From Methylobacillus flagellatus KT (GTDB taxonomy: Bacteria; Pseudomonadota; Gammaproteobacteria; Burkholderiales; Methylophilaceae), in the NCBI RefSeq assembly GCF_000013705.1, contig NC_007947.1:2108001-2172000 (forward strand): a stretch of 64,000 nt of DNA. The letters are read 5' to 3'. How positions within the stretch are numbered: the stretch's first letter is position 1; every line of letters begins with the position of its first letter. Positions 46,294-56,053 of this stretch are shown in pieces. Position numbers and translations under genes: made by a program. The notes beneath the pieces are model-generated. The model saw nothing but the letters and a program-made list of their open reading frames with translations, was not told the origin of the DNA and made no database searches.

Positions 46294-47442
46294 TTACGAT
46301 ATACTTTTCTGATAAACACTGATAGTTTTTATCGCAATCTCATCCCAACTGAAGCGAGTTCTCATATCGTTTTCTGCTTGCAAAGTAATCCTAGATAAGT
46401 CATGGTAAGAAAAAATTTTTACAAGCTTTTCAGCAAGATCAATATAATTTCCAGCAGAAAACAAAAATCCGTTTTCCCCATCATTTATAATTTGCGCCAT
46501 ACCCGGAAGGTCTGAAGCTAACACTGGAGTTCCATAACTCATTGCCATTAATAAAACACCACTTTGATATATTTTTCTATAAGGCAGAACAATCAAGTCT
46601 GCCGCACTATAAAACATTGATATCTCTTGATCTGGTATGTATCTAATATCCAATTTACAAAAATCATTTAGCCCGTTTTTACTTATTAATTCTTGATACT
46701 TAGAGAAATTATCTTTCCACACTTTTCCAGCAATGACTAGCTTAAATGGTTTTAGTTTATCTTTAACCAAACCTAACGCTTCAATCAACAAATCCAAACC
46801 TTTTACTTCTTTGATTTGACCAAAAAATAAAATTACCTTTTCATCTGATGATACATTAAGAGCTTGACGAGCATCTGCTTTTGGCATCGAGGGTGCAACC
46901 AGACCAATATAACTTCCGTGAGGAATTACATGTATTTTATTTATAGAAACATTACTTCTATTAATCAACTCATCCTTACTAACTTGATTGTGCACAATTA
47001 ATTGATTACAGAGAAAGTAAGTCCATTTTAACAAGATAGAGAAGGTTAGACCCGGCTTAAAAGACTCAACATCGTGCACTGTAGCAACAACCTTAAATCC
47101 AAATAAGCGAAAAAATAATACACTTAAAAATTCTAAAACACCCACATGAAAAAAATGAAAATGGGCAATATTTGAATAATTTTTTTTAGCATGCTTTATG
47201 CTCCTACAAAGCCCTAAGATATACCTAGCCCCTCTTCTCCACGTAGCATCCTTTCCCCAAATATTTACAAAAGTAAGTTGCATGAAAATAGGTCTATTAC
47301 CACAAGGTTTAGAAATGTCACAGGTATACCAAGTTGCAGATACTCCCTGATGTAACAAACCGGCACACAGTCCAGAATCATAATAGTCCATACCACCGTG
47401 ACTACCAACTGGCTCCACAAAGGCGACGTTAATTTCTTTCAC
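46294..47442 (-). CDS. GT4-family glycosyltransferase
   Basis: The 382-residue GT-B fold enzyme has an N-terminal acceptor domain starting 'INVAFVEPVGSHGGMDYYDS' and a C-terminal donor domain with 'KVILFFGQIKEVKGLDLLIE' near 205 and 'VLPYRKIYQSGVLLMAMSYG' near 288. The donor and linkage cannot be told. The start is a GTG at 47442 with TTGGGTG upstream. It is 20 bases downstream of the next glycosyltransferase gene and is the last gene before the 414-base gap. Confidence 0.9.
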   Translation of the reverse strand: MKEINVAFVEPVGSHGGMDYYDSGLCAGLLHQGVSATWYTCDISKPCGNRPIFMQLTFVNIWGKDATWRRGARYILGLCRSIKHAKKNYSNIAHFHFFHVGVLEFLSVLFFRLFGFKVVATVHDVESFKPGLTFSILLKWTYFLCNQLIVHNQVSKDELINRSNVSINKIHVIPHGSYIGLVAPSMPKADARQALNVSSDEKVILFFGQIKEVKGLDLLIEALGLVKDKLKPFKLVIAGKVWKDNFSKYQELISKNGLNDFCKLDIRYIPDQEISMFYSAADLIVLPYRKIYQSGVLLMAMSYGTPVLASDLPGMAQIINDGENGFLFSAGNYIDLAEKLVKIFSYHDLSRITLQAENDMRTRFSWDEIAIKTISVYQKSIS

Positions 47443-47462
47443 ATAACACCCAATCTGAATAA

Positions 47463-48428
47463 TTATTTTTTACCTGATACATATGTGTATTTAACAAAAT
47501 CTTTAATGCCCAAAAATAAAGCATTATATGCATCAAGTCTCTTATATCTGACCCATTCAAAAGAGTTTCGAAACACCCATAACATAAAACCTATTAAAAA
47601 TAGACCTTTCTTAAGCACAGTTCCATGAGTAAAAACAGTTAAAAATCTATTTTTCGCAGTTTGATAAACAAAAAAAGGAAGCTTAGGATTCCTTCCTTTA
47701 AACATACCAACAGCCTCTACCTCTTTGCCCTGGCTACCCTGAGCCAGATGGCGAACAACAGCTTTTGGCATATAATAAATTTTATATCCATAAGAAATTA
47801 CTCTTAAAGATAATTCGACGTCTTCTTCGTACATAAAATAGCGTGGATCGAACCCGCCACACTCTTCTAAAACTGAACGTCTAATCATAAAAGCGCAACC
47901 ACTGGCAAACTCTACAAATCGATCTTCTAGAGCTATTTTTGATACAGCACTTAATCCACAACCTGGTACGCGTGCCGAACCAGTTAACCAGTTCATATAC
48001 CCCCCACCATACCAAAGTATATCCAACCCATCACCCATCATAGTAATTCTTGGGGTAACCAATCCAACTTCAGGGCTAAAAAATCCATCATGCAGTAATT
48101 GTAATAATCCAGGTTCAACTAGTGTGTCTGGATTAAGAAAAAATATATATTCACAATCTGTATTAACTATAACCCAATCTTTTCCAATATTGCATCCCTC
48201 ACCAAAGCCAAGATTTTTTTCACTTTTAATAAGTACAACATCTGGAAACTCTTCTACGATGCACTCAGGACAATCATCCGGAGATGCATTATCCACAACA
48301 ATAATCTTTGAATATCTCTCTTCCCTAAGAGAGTAAATACAAGAAATAATTTGGTCACTAGTATTATAATTAACAAAAACTATTGCAACACTTAAGTCTA
48401 ACTTTTTTTTTGAACTAAAATCCGTCAT
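47463..48428 (-). CDS. GT2-family glycosyltransferase, rhamnosyltransferase-like
   Basis: The 321-residue GT-A enzyme has an N-terminal 'AIVFVNYNTSDQIISCIYSL' at about 14-33, then 'VVDNASPD', and 'EYIFFLNPDTLVEPGLLQLL' near 95 with the Asp-x-x metal-binding region. The acceptor part has 'GCAFMIRRSVLEECGGFDPR' and 'FMYEEDVELSLRVISYGYKI' near 200. This layout is common among rhamnosyl- and galactofuranosyl-transferases. No clear membrane anchor is seen. The start codon is ATG 48428. Confidence 0.9.
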   Translation of the reverse strand: MTDFSSKKKLDLSVAIVFVNYNTSDQIISCIYSLREERYSKIIVVDNASPDDCPECIVEEFPDVVLIKSEKNLGFGEGCNIGKDWVIVNTDCEYIFFLNPDTLVEPGLLQLLHDGFFSPEVGLVTPRITMMGDGLDILWYGGGYMNWLTGSARVPGCGLSAVSKIALEDRFVEFASGCAFMIRRSVLEECGGFDPRYFMYEEDVELSLRVISYGYKIYYMPKAVVRHLAQGSQGKEVEAVGMFKGRNPKLPFFVYQTAKNRFLTVFTHGTVLKKGLFLIGFMLWVFRNSFEWVRYKRLDAYNALFLGIKDFVKYTYVSGKK

Positions 48429-48481
48429 CAATAAGCACCAATAAAAATTGCAACCATGAATAAAGAATCGTTAACATATTT

Positions 48482-49288
48482 TTAAATCCGTTTTGAAGAA
48501 ACAAAACTCCATAATACTTTAAAGAACTCTGGTATTGTTTTATAAATAGCAAAGAACGGGCTTATATACCACGGGAGAAATTTAAACGCATATTTTGCCC
48601 AAACAAATTGAAAAAAACGAATCAATCGCATTTTTCTAGAACTTGAAAACTGCGTTCTAAATGTTCGATAATTTAAACATGCTTGCTTGATAAATATTAC
48701 TGGGCCCAATTTAGCAGCTTGCAGGAATAGTTGTATGTCATATAACCCTGGATTATTTTTAACGAAAGAAGACCTCAAAACCACACACCCTTGCTTTAAA
48801 GGGTATACTGGTAAAATAAAGATTCCGAATAAAGTAAATAGTGATGACAGTACGCAATCATCTGATACAAAAGGAAAACGTGATTCTTTATAAATCCTCC
48901 CAGACTCATCCATATATGCCACAGCACCAAATGCAGCCAAAGCATTGGGATTTGATTCCAGTAAGTCAAGCCGCTTTGACAAAGATCCCAATGGAATAGT
49001 GTCATCGTGATCTAAAATTAGCAAATATTTACCGGTCGCCAATTCAATACCAGTTCTATATGAGTCTTCAATACCAGCATTAATACTTTTAAAATGCAAT
49101 TTTATATTTGGATGATCAATTTCTTGTAAATATTTCCGCGTTCCATCAGTGGATCCATCATCAACGATAATCCACTCAAAGTCTTCAACATCTCCTTCAA
49201 GGACACTTTTTTTAGTATCCTCAAAATATTTCATTGAATTATATGTTGCCGTAATAATACTAATTAATGGAGATGTTTTAACATTCAT
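48482..49288 (-). CDS. GT2-family glycosyltransferase
   Basis: The 268-residue GT-A enzyme begins with 'LISIITATYNSMKYFEDTKK' at about 8-27 and has 'WIIVDDGSTDGTRKYLQEID' and 'LLILDHDDTIPLGSLSKRLD' near 90, containing the metal-binding DxD-like Asp cluster. The C-terminus is basic and hydrophobic (about 225-265) and may touch the membrane. Donor unknown. It lies between Wzy and the next GT2 gene with short AT-rich spacers. Confidence 0.9.
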   Translation of the reverse strand: MNVKTSPLISIITATYNSMKYFEDTKKSVLEGDVEDFEWIIVDDGSTDGTRKYLQEIDHPNIKLHFKSINAGIEDSYRTGIELATGKYLLILDHDDTIPLGSLSKRLDLLESNPNALAAFGAVAYMDESGRIYKESRFPFVSDDCVLSSLFTLFGIFILPVYPLKQGCVVLRSSFVKNNPGLYDIQLFLQAAKLGPVIFIKQACLNYRTFRTQFSSSRKMRLIRFFQFVWAKYAFKFLPWYISPFFAIYKTIPEFFKVLWSFVSSKRI

Positions 49289-49347
49289 CTTTAAGTTCTC
49301 ATATTATTTTATATAATTATGACTATATATATATTCCAATTTACACT

Positions 49348-50820
49348 TTAAGAAGTTAGCTTTCCTTTTGTAAGATTTTTTTGATTAAGATAATTAGCCG
49401 CGCACATAAGACCAGCAAGAGTAGCCAAAAAAGCAATTCCCGGGGTTTGCATTAATTCTGGCTGAGTAATGCAGGCCAAAAAATACTCTATCATTGCAGC
49501 AAAAGAAGCTATGGCAACACTTGATATAAATAAATCATTAGACCGCGTTTGAATGTAAGTTAAATGAAGTATTTTGAATATAAGAAAAATGACTGACATG
49601 AATACAATAATGCCTGTTTTTAAGGTTAAATAGATATAAGCACTATGAACATATCTCACTTGCTCTGCTGTCACATCAGATTTAGCAGGCGGCCTATAAG
49701 GGGCACCAAGCCCAATGCCTAATAAAGGTGACCGCTGAATTGCCGCCCATGCCATTTTATTTTCATAAAACCTCCAGCCGAGAGAAGATCCATGAGAAAC
49801 CTCCTCCTCCACACTAAACAATCTCTGCATCGCGCCTTCAATAGCGCCCGGCTTAATAGCTAGCATAGCACTTAAACCAAATACAGCAACAATTGCAATT
49901 AGTCCTACACTTCTAAGCATTTTTTTTGTCCCTAGCTTCCAGCATAAGAACAAAACAGCTAAGAAAGTCCCCCCCCAAACAGCACGACCATAGGTTAAGA
50001 AAATTCCAGCGCCTGTAAATATACACAATATAATAAGAGTCTTTGAAAAACCTATTCGGTTAGCAAACAAAGCCAGTACAAACAAAAATCCCCAAACAAT
50101 AATGTGAGTTCCTGACGTCATGCTTCGTGTAACATCACTATTAATGCTTCCCAAAGTTTCAAGGCTAGTAAGCTCGCGCCCGAACACATTTACACCTAGA
50201 AAACCTTGCAAAATCTGGCCAATTGAAAATAAAAAAGCTACAAAAAGAAAGCCAAAAACAATAAATTTAAATCTTTGTCTATCTGAGCATGTTAAAGCTA
50301 TTAAGGGAATCAATAGCCAATAAAGGAAATGCCTTGACTCCCCTAAAATATCTTTCAATGGCAATCTAATTTCAAACACCGCCCGAAATACAGAAAAAAG
50401 CAACAGTAAAAGTACAACAAATAAAGGAATAGCCAAAGGTGACAATGCTTGCTTTGTAAAGCTAAATTCTGAATTGTATTTAAAAAAACAAAAAATGAAT
50501 GTTGCAAACAAGGCCATATCTGAAGATGGTATTGTGCCTCCCAGCAGTCTTATTGAAGGCAAAAATGTATCTGGAATTAATCTAGAAGAAATTGCTATAA
50601 CAGCTATTAAAGCTACTAAAGGATATGTAAAACCAATAAAAATAAATAATATAGAAAGAATAATGGCTACTATCCACCACCATGGAAAAATAGCACTGAC
50701 AAAACCAAATATCAAAGCCACTATTGCAGCCATTATTACAAAAAATATACTCCCTATCTTTAAACTAACGAAATTAGCATCCCTACGGTTAAAAGATAAG
50801 AGAGAAGAATTGTTCTTCAT
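49348..50820 (-). CDS. O-antigen ligase/polymerase-like membrane protein (Wzy type)
   Basis: The 490-residue product has roughly 11-12 hydrophobic segments and a large periplasmic loop around 355-400 that carries 'LGWRFYENKMAWAAIQRSPL' then 'LGIGLGAPYRP', the typical Wzy_C region. It is predicted to join flipped repeat units into a chain in the periplasm. It has a poly-Gly/Phe-rich hydrophobic profile and low GC. Only one such protein is seen, so it is the likely polymerase of this cluster rather than a lipopolysaccharide ligase. Confidence 0.88.
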   Translation of the reverse strand: MKNNSSLLSFNRRDANFVSLKIGSIFFVIMAAIVALIFGFVSAIFPWWWIVAIILSILFIFIGFTYPLVALIAVIAISSRLIPDTFLPSIRLLGGTIPSSDMALFATFIFCFFKYNSEFSFTKQALSPLAIPLFVVLLLLLFSVFRAVFEIRLPLKDILGESRHFLYWLLIPLIALTCSDRQRFKFIVFGFLFVAFLFSIGQILQGFLGVNVFGRELTSLETLGSINSDVTRSMTSGTHIIVWGFLFVLALFANRIGFSKTLIILCIFTGAGIFLTYGRAVWGGTFLAVLFLCWKLGTKKMLRSVGLIAIVAVFGLSAMLAIKPGAIEGAMQRLFSVEEEVSHGSSLGWRFYENKMAWAAIQRSPLLGIGLGAPYRPPAKSDVTAEQVRYVHSAYIYLTLKTGIIVFMSVIFLIFKILHLTYIQTRSNDLFISSVAIASFAAMIEYFLACITQPELMQTPGIAFLATLAGLMCAANYLNQKNLTKGKLTS

Positions 50821-50879
50821 AATGACGCATTAGCCTTGTGAAATTTTAATGGTACCTTCTACCTAATATTTAATATATA

Positions 50880-51887
50880 TTAAATATAACTCAAGACTTC
50901 ACCTAAAGGTTTTCGGTATGATTGCGGAACAACAAATGATTCCCTTAAATATCCAGCGGCAACAAACATGATAATTAATTCGTTTTCTGGTATACGAAGG
51001 TGATTCCTCATTTCTATATCTTGTTTCCTAGTTTTACTCCAGTTAAGAGCGCAACTTCCTAGGCCTTGCAAATGTAAGCCATATATAAAACTCATTGCAA
51101 ACATTCCCCCATCAATCCAACCTTGATAACGTTCCGCCCCATTAAAATTTGACAAATCCACTGTTATACAAAATAAAGCCTGAACCTCTTCATAAAACCC
51201 TCGTGCGCCCCCTTGAATTTGTAAAGTACTCCTAATTAATTCTGGATTAAGAATTGCCCGGACCTTTCCAGACTGTCGATTACAAACTGCTGGACTTTTT
51301 TGAGCAATACGTACGGCCTTTTCAATTACACTATGCTCTATAGGATCTTTAGTGAACTGCCTTACACTATGGCGCATAAGAAAAAAATCTTCTTTAACCC
51401 CAGATATTGCGTCTAAAACCTCAGCTTTAGAGCGCAAAATAACCCCGCCATCATTAATCCTTAATAAAGTGCTCTGATTATTTTTCTTTAACCGATCAAC
51501 GATTACTTCTAATTGAGAATCTGGCTGACCAAGACTTCTATTAAATTGACAATAACGCGCCAGTACATTTATCGGAACATCTAGCTGTGGATCAGGCCCA
51601 AAATTAAGATGAAAATTATCGACTGATCCAACTAATTGTCCAATCACTACCCTTCCAAATAACGGCCTGGGATTAGGTAAAGACATTCCTTTCTCGATGT
51701 TGTGATAAGTAGCAGTAATAACCGCAAGAATCTTTTCACGATCTTTCTCGAAAGAAATTACAGATGACCATTTAATATATCGTTTAGCATCGTAACAAAA
51801 GTCTCTCAATAAACTCGGGCCTCGAAGACAAAATCTCAGAAGCCATTTAATAGAAAGCGGCAAGAAACCAATTATGTATTTTTTCAT
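50880..51887 (-). CDS. Nitroreductase-family protein of the polysaccharide cluster
   Basis: The 335-residue product has a C-terminal nitroreductase-like FMN fold (about 170-330) with 'LMRHSVRQFTKDPIEHSVIE', 'IAQKSPAVCNRQSGKVRAIL' and 'GLGSCALNW'. The N-terminal about 165 residues form an extra domain with a hydrophobic start. Such proteins recur in exopolysaccharide clusters next to pyruvyl transferases, but no substrate is known. It might reduce a sugar nucleotide or a flavin used by a neighbour. The start is uncertain: ATG 51887 or ATG 51902. Confidence 0.82.
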   Translation of the reverse strand: MKKYIIGFLPLSIKWLLRFCLRGPSLLRDFCYDAKRYIKWSSVISFEKDREKILAVITATYHNIEKGMSLPNPRPLFGRVVIGQLVGSVDNFHLNFGPDPQLDVPINVLARYCQFNRSLGQPDSQLEVIVDRLKKNNQSTLLRINDGGVILRSKAEVLDAISGVKEDFFLMRHSVRQFTKDPIEHSVIEKAVRIAQKSPAVCNRQSGKVRAILNPELIRSTLQIQGGARGFYEEVQALFCITVDLSNFNGAERYQGWIDGGMFAMSFIYGLHLQGLGSCALNWSKTRKQDIEMRNHLRIPENELIIMFVAAGYLRESFVVPQSYRKPLGEVLSYI

Positions 51888-51944
51888 CTTACAACTATAC
51901 ATTCTCTAAAATATGTGTTCAACTTAGTAAATTTGACTTTTAAC

Positions 51945-53123
51945 TTATAAAACAATCTTTTTATTTGAAATTCTAGTTAATAATTCTGCTATGTACTGCT
52001 CATAACGCAATAGTTTTTTTTCTGCAATTTTATTACCTTCTTCTACTGCAAACTTCAACTGCTCCCGACTGTTAAAACAATCCATAACCAAACCAACTAT
52101 TTGCTCGTTAGTATTAACCTTACAATCCCCAAGATAAGGATAATCCAAGGCAGAAAAAAGCCCATTAAACTTCCTACTATACGCTAATGGCACAACAGGC
52201 ACTCCACTTGAAAATGCTGCGATACAAGCATGCATGCGAGCTCCAAGAAAAAAATCCATCCCTGAAATAAAAGATTTAGCTTGGCTAGGAGAAGAAAAAG
52301 ATGGTGCAAGCTTAGCAGCTGGATAAAGCTCTTGTAATTGAACACACACGTTCACATCGTCTTCTATAGGAAATGAGGTCGTTAGCACATGAGGAACAAG
52401 CCATACTTCACAACCTTCTATTCGAGTAAACTGATCTAATAGTGATCTAGTAAGTTCAGGATAATTAACACTAAGACCGAATTGATTCTTCCCAGTATAC
52501 CCACCGTTATAAAGTAATCCTGATACATTTAGTCCAATTTTTACTTTACTTGAATCCCGGGAAGGGCGTTGAAATGGCAATCTAAAAGCAACGTCAATTA
52601 CCTCCTCTGCATTTACAGATAAATTATTCTTTTGCAAGTATCCAAATGACAATCCATCCCTTACAAATATTTTAGTGCACCGCTGCATTACATTATTGGC
52701 CACCTTTAAATTAAACCTACTTTCGAATGGCCCTATAGTTTGCGGGCTTAAAATAAGAGGTTTACGTTGAAACAAGACAACCAACTTAGACACAATCTGT
52801 ATTAGGAATCGTGAAAAACCATAAATATCAGCAAAACTATCACCTTCACCTATATCAAACACCACATCGCATTCCCGGATTTTCTTGGGATAATCAGAAG
52901 CCCCGATCAAAATTCTTTTGAGTGATACATTTGTCCCTCGCTCAATTAAAGGGTTGCCCTCAAAGTAATCTTTGTTTCCATTAGTGCCGAAAATTCGATA
53001 TTCAACCTCAACCCCCGCCTGCACCGCAGCTTTATTAATAATAGAAATTTGTGCTTCAGTTAAAGCGCCAACACCAAGATTATCTGAAGTAGTAGAATGC
53101 CAAAGTAAGCCTATTTTCAACAT
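51945..53123 (-). CDS. Polysaccharide pyruvyl transferase family protein
   Basis: The 392-residue GT-B-like protein begins 'LKIGLLWHSTTSDNLGVGAL' and has the family features 'DVVFDIGEGDSFADIYG' near 85 and 'LILSPQTIGPFESRFNLKVA' near 125. Also present are 'AKIFVRDGLSFGYLQ'-like sequence near 155 and 'GARMHACIAAFSSGVPVVPL' near 295. It would add a ketal-linked pyruvate to a sugar of the repeat unit, giving the polymer negative charge. It lies two bases after the flippase gene, so the two are probably cotranslated. Confidence 0.88.
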   Translation of the reverse strand: MLKIGLLWHSTTSDNLGVGALTEAQISIINKAAVQAGVEVEYRIFGTNGNKDYFEGNPLIERGTNVSLKRILIGASDYPKKIRECDVVFDIGEGDSFADIYGFSRFLIQIVSKLVVLFQRKPLILSPQTIGPFESRFNLKVANNVMQRCTKIFVRDGLSFGYLQKNNLSVNAEEVIDVAFRLPFQRPSRDSSKVKIGLNVSGLLYNGGYTGKNQFGLSVNYPELTRSLLDQFTRIEGCEVWLVPHVLTTSFPIEDDVNVCVQLQELYPAAKLAPSFSSPSQAKSFISGMDFFLGARMHACIAAFSSGVPVVPLAYSRKFNGLFSALDYPYLGDCKVNTNEQIVGLVMDCFNSREQLKFAVEEGNKIAEKKLLRYEQYIAELLTRISNKKIVL

Positions 53124-53125
53124 GA

Positions 53126-54412
53126 CTAATATACCAAAAGAAAAATGGAAAGACTAAATACTATTACAGTCAAAGTAAAATTAACTCCCCCAAACCCAGT
53201 AGGTATTTTTCTAAGCCGTAATGCACTGAAAAATATCAAAAACAAGGTTAATAATGTGATGATTAAAGCAATGACCATACCTTTTAGTCCAATCACTTTC
53301 ATCAGAAGTGGTGCTGAAATTAGCAAAATAATAAGTGCAAAAATTTGTGCCCAGACACGTATTGTCTGAGATCCAGAAGCAGTCAATAGAACACCTTGAG
53401 GCGCAGCAAGATATCTTGTAAAAACTAACAAACCAATATAGGGCCAAATTGAATTTAACTCTACATATTCATCACCAAAAACAAATTCGGTAATATGCAT
53501 ACCGGCAAACCAGAAAATAGCCCAGCACACAGTACCAACAGCAAGCATCTGAAGATTAAGTTTTTTAGCTAGCTCAACAAACTCTCTAGTATTAGTGTGC
53601 TTGGCAGCAATTACAGGTAAAAATACATTTCCGAGTACAGGTGCAAATTGCATTGCACCATTTAGAAATCTCATACCTGCTTGGTAAATACCAACTCCAG
53701 TGGCTCCCAGATAATATTTCACAAGCATGGTGTCAACTTGGTAGAAAAAGTTAGTGAAACCCGCATCAACGGCATATGGAAATCCTGCTTTTAATGCTTT
53801 TAGAACAGCAACTGGAGAGGCTGACAGAGTATTTAAATCACCAACCACTCGCTTATATGCCCGCCACGACAAAATAAAATAAACAAAACGAGATAAAACA
53901 AAACCTAAACTAATTAATAATAACTCAGCCCCATTAATTACCATTAAAACTATTAAGCCGAAATGCAACAAAGAGCCAATTGTTGCAACTTTTGTTTCTT
54001 CATGAAATTTTCCGATACCTCTGAATGCAATATTAAAAAAATCCCCAAAAGAAGTGAGCAAACAAGATAACAGTAAAATCCAAAATATTGCTCTATCTAA
54101 GTCATTTGTATAGAATAAGTAATGTCCAGCAAGGCAACAGACCCCCATCACTACTGTGAGATATAGTTTTGCAAGAAAAACCCTCCCCATTAACTGATTA
54201 ATATTATCAGGGTATCTTCCTATATCTCTTAACAACTGATTTGAAAATCCATATTCCACTAAAAGCACAGCTATTGACGCAAGAGTAAAATTGTACATCA
54301 ATATGCCAAAGTCTCTCGGACCAAGGAATCTTGCAAGAATAATGAAAAGTACAACCGCTGATAGCAACCGTGAAAAAGTCGAAAGAGCCATAAATGCGGT
54401 ATGTTTAATCAT
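53126..54412 (-). CDS. Polysaccharide flippase (Wzx, oligosaccharide flippase family)
   Basis: The 428-residue integral membrane protein has about 12-14 helices, beginning 'FMALSTFSRLLSAVVLFIIL' and 'ARFLGPRDFGILMYNFTLAS', a hallmark of the MOP/Wzx family. It would flip undecaprenyl-linked repeat units to the periplasm for Wzy. Length is normal. It follows epsI by 49 bases. Confidence 0.92.
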   Translation of the reverse strand: MIKHTAFMALSTFSRLLSAVVLFIILARFLGPRDFGILMYNFTLASIAVLLVEYGFSNQLLRDIGRYPDNINQLMGRVFLAKLYLTVVMGVCCLAGHYLFYTNDLDRAIFWILLLSCLLTSFGDFFNIAFRGIGKFHEETKVATIGSLLHFGLIVLMVINGAELLLISLGFVLSRFVYFILSWRAYKRVVGDLNTLSASPVAVLKALKAGFPYAVDAGFTNFFYQVDTMLVKYYLGATGVGIYQAGMRFLNGAMQFAPVLGNVFLPVIAAKHTNTREFVELAKKLNLQMLAVGTVCWAIFWFAGMHITEFVFGDEYVELNSIWPYIGLLVFTRYLAAPQGVLLTASGSQTIRVWAQIFALIILLISAPLLMKVIGLKGMVIALIITLLTLFLIFFSALRLRKIPTGFGGVNFTLTVIVFSLSIFLLVY

Positions 54413-54461
54413 AAATTGCTACATTTTTATTATTAAAGTTAGGTTAAAAAAACATTGAATT

Positions 54462-55142
54462 TTATGAAAATGTACCTATAAGTTTTTTTCTACTTTTACT
54501 ATCTACATTTTTCAGTAAAGATTTAACAAATTCTTCTTGCAGTGTAAAAGCAGAGATATTATCTCTGCTAATACTTGAAACTCTAAAAAGCAGTCCATCA
54601 GGAATATATCCCTGCAAACCTAATTCAAACCTTTTTATAGTTTGACCCAATCCACCATAAACTGTAGTTTCACCAACACGCATCCAATAAAGTATTGGCT
54701 CATATCGTGCCCCATGCTGGGCTAATAAATGTCTAACTTTAATTTCATATCCATCAAAATTTAAAATGGCATTACCCAACAAATCAACATTAAATCCTTG
54801 AGCTGTATAGCAGGTTTCAGGCTTATGTGCTTGCAAGCCGCGACTTTGGTCTCCCCCATAAGCAATCGAAAGCATTATTCGCATTCCTTGCTTATTAATA
54901 TAGGTCCGAGAAAGAGTTTGATCATAAACTTTATTGAGGTTTTGCTGCACCTCAGGGCTCACTTGTATAGGAGTAATCGTAGGATCGATTTTCCACTCAT
55001 CGAACTCCTTAGGAATCATTGCTTCTAAATTTATATCTTCTGCTGCATTAACAAACTTAGTAGGTTTAAGAATTACTCCTCCTAAAGTAGCTACCAATAA
55101 CAGTAAAAATATAATTAAATTTCGCAGTGTAAATCCATCCAT
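54462..55142 (-). CDS. epsI: Exosortase-associated protein EpsI
   Basis: The 226-residue protein has one N-terminal membrane segment (about 6-25) and a periplasmic EpsI-family domain. The conserved pieces include 'YGGDQSRGLQAHKPETCYTA' near 105 and 'HGARYEPILYWMRVGETTVY' near 150. In many exosortase loci this domain is fused to, or directly follows, the exosortase; here it is a separate gene 21 bases downstream. It is needed for polymer production in methanolan-type clusters but its biochemical role is unknown. Confidence 0.92.
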   Translation of the reverse strand: MDGFTLRNLIIFLLLLVATLGGVILKPTKFVNAAEDINLEAMIPKEFDEWKIDPTITPIQVSPEVQQNLNKVYDQTLSRTYINKQGMRIMLSIAYGGDQSRGLQAHKPETCYTAQGFNVDLLGNAILNFDGYEIKVRHLLAQHGARYEPILYWMRVGETTVYGGLGQTIKRFELGLQGYIPDGLLFRVSSISRDNISAFTLQEEFVKSLLKNVDSKSRKKLIGTFS

Positions 55143-55163
55143 TAGACAGGCCTTATTAAGAGT

Positions 55164-56051
55164 TTAGGCTTTTAACTGCCATTTTTTAACCAAATATTGT
55201 AGGAGCGTATCAACACTAATTATCAAAATTAGAGCCACTACAAAAAGTAACATTCCAGCAAAACCATGAACAAAACCCTGACCAGCAGCATCTCCAAAAT
55301 GATAAGTAACTAAAGTTAATACCATAACTCTAATCACATTAGCGGTAAAAGAAATTGGAATAATCAATATCCCAAGAATTACATTACGAATAAATGAATC
55401 GTGCTTTACAACATTTAAATAAAGTAAACCCAGCGCCTCCAAAGATATTAAAGTGTGCAAACCAGCACATGCATCCGCAACAAGTAATTGATATTGTCCG
55501 ATTTGGAGGATCACCCCACTTCTTGAAATCGGATATCCTATCCAATAAAGTATATTTTCTGCTACATATGAGACCGCAATCTTCATTGGTAATGTCACAG
55601 CATCAAGAAAAACTCCAGGAAGAGGCACCATAAAAATCAAGAAGAATAACGGAAACCACAATGCTCGAAGCCCAGAATAACCACGGAAAATTAGCAACAA
55701 TCCAGCAAAAACAGGAATTTGAGATGCAATATCTAACGGTGCAATATCTTGAGAACGGCCAAGAATGTAGAGTAAAAGACCAAAAACTAAAACTATCCCG
55801 CCAATTACTGGCCTGCCTATAATATTATTTTCGGCCTTAAACAATTGGTGTCTCTGTACCCATACTAAATACAAGACAACGCCAACAATTAATGGTCCAT
55901 GAGCTTGATCTTCAGATTGCCATACAGTATTTAATAAGTTCAAATATGTAGGCGTATACATAATGAACAAACCTAATAATAGCATCCAATTCCGATTGAT
56001 TACCTCCCAGATACCAGGATTATCTTGCTCGATTACCTCGACAGTGTTCAT
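55164..56051 (-). CDS. xrtB: Exosortase B
   Basis: The 295-residue membrane protein has about eight helices and the proposed transpeptidase-like triad: Cys195 in 'VADACAGLHTLISLEALGLL', Arg241 in 'FTANVIRVMVLTL' and His262 in 'GFVHGFAGMLLF'. It would recognise PEP-CTERM signals and release or transfer the protein at the cell surface. It is also called epsH in methanolan-type clusters. Candidate substrates in this window are the genes at 35935, 36386 and 63678. It starts two bases after... the epsG stop at 56054 and is probably coupled to it. Confidence 0.95.
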   Translation of the reverse strand: MNTVEVIEQDNPGIWEVINRNWMLLLGLFIMYTPTYLNLLNTVWQSEDQAHGPLIVGVVLYLVWVQRHQLFKAENNIIGRPVIGGIVLVFGLLLYILGRSQDIAPLDIASQIPVFAGLLLIFRGYSGLRALWFPLFFLIFMVPLPGVFLDAVTLPMKIAVSYVAENILYWIGYPISRSGVILQIGQYQLLVADACAGLHTLISLEALGLLYLNVVKHDSFIRNVILGILIIPISFTANVIRVMVLTLVTYHFGDAAGQGFVHGFAGMLLFVVALILIISVDTLLQYLVKKWQLKA

Positions 56052-56053
56052 AT

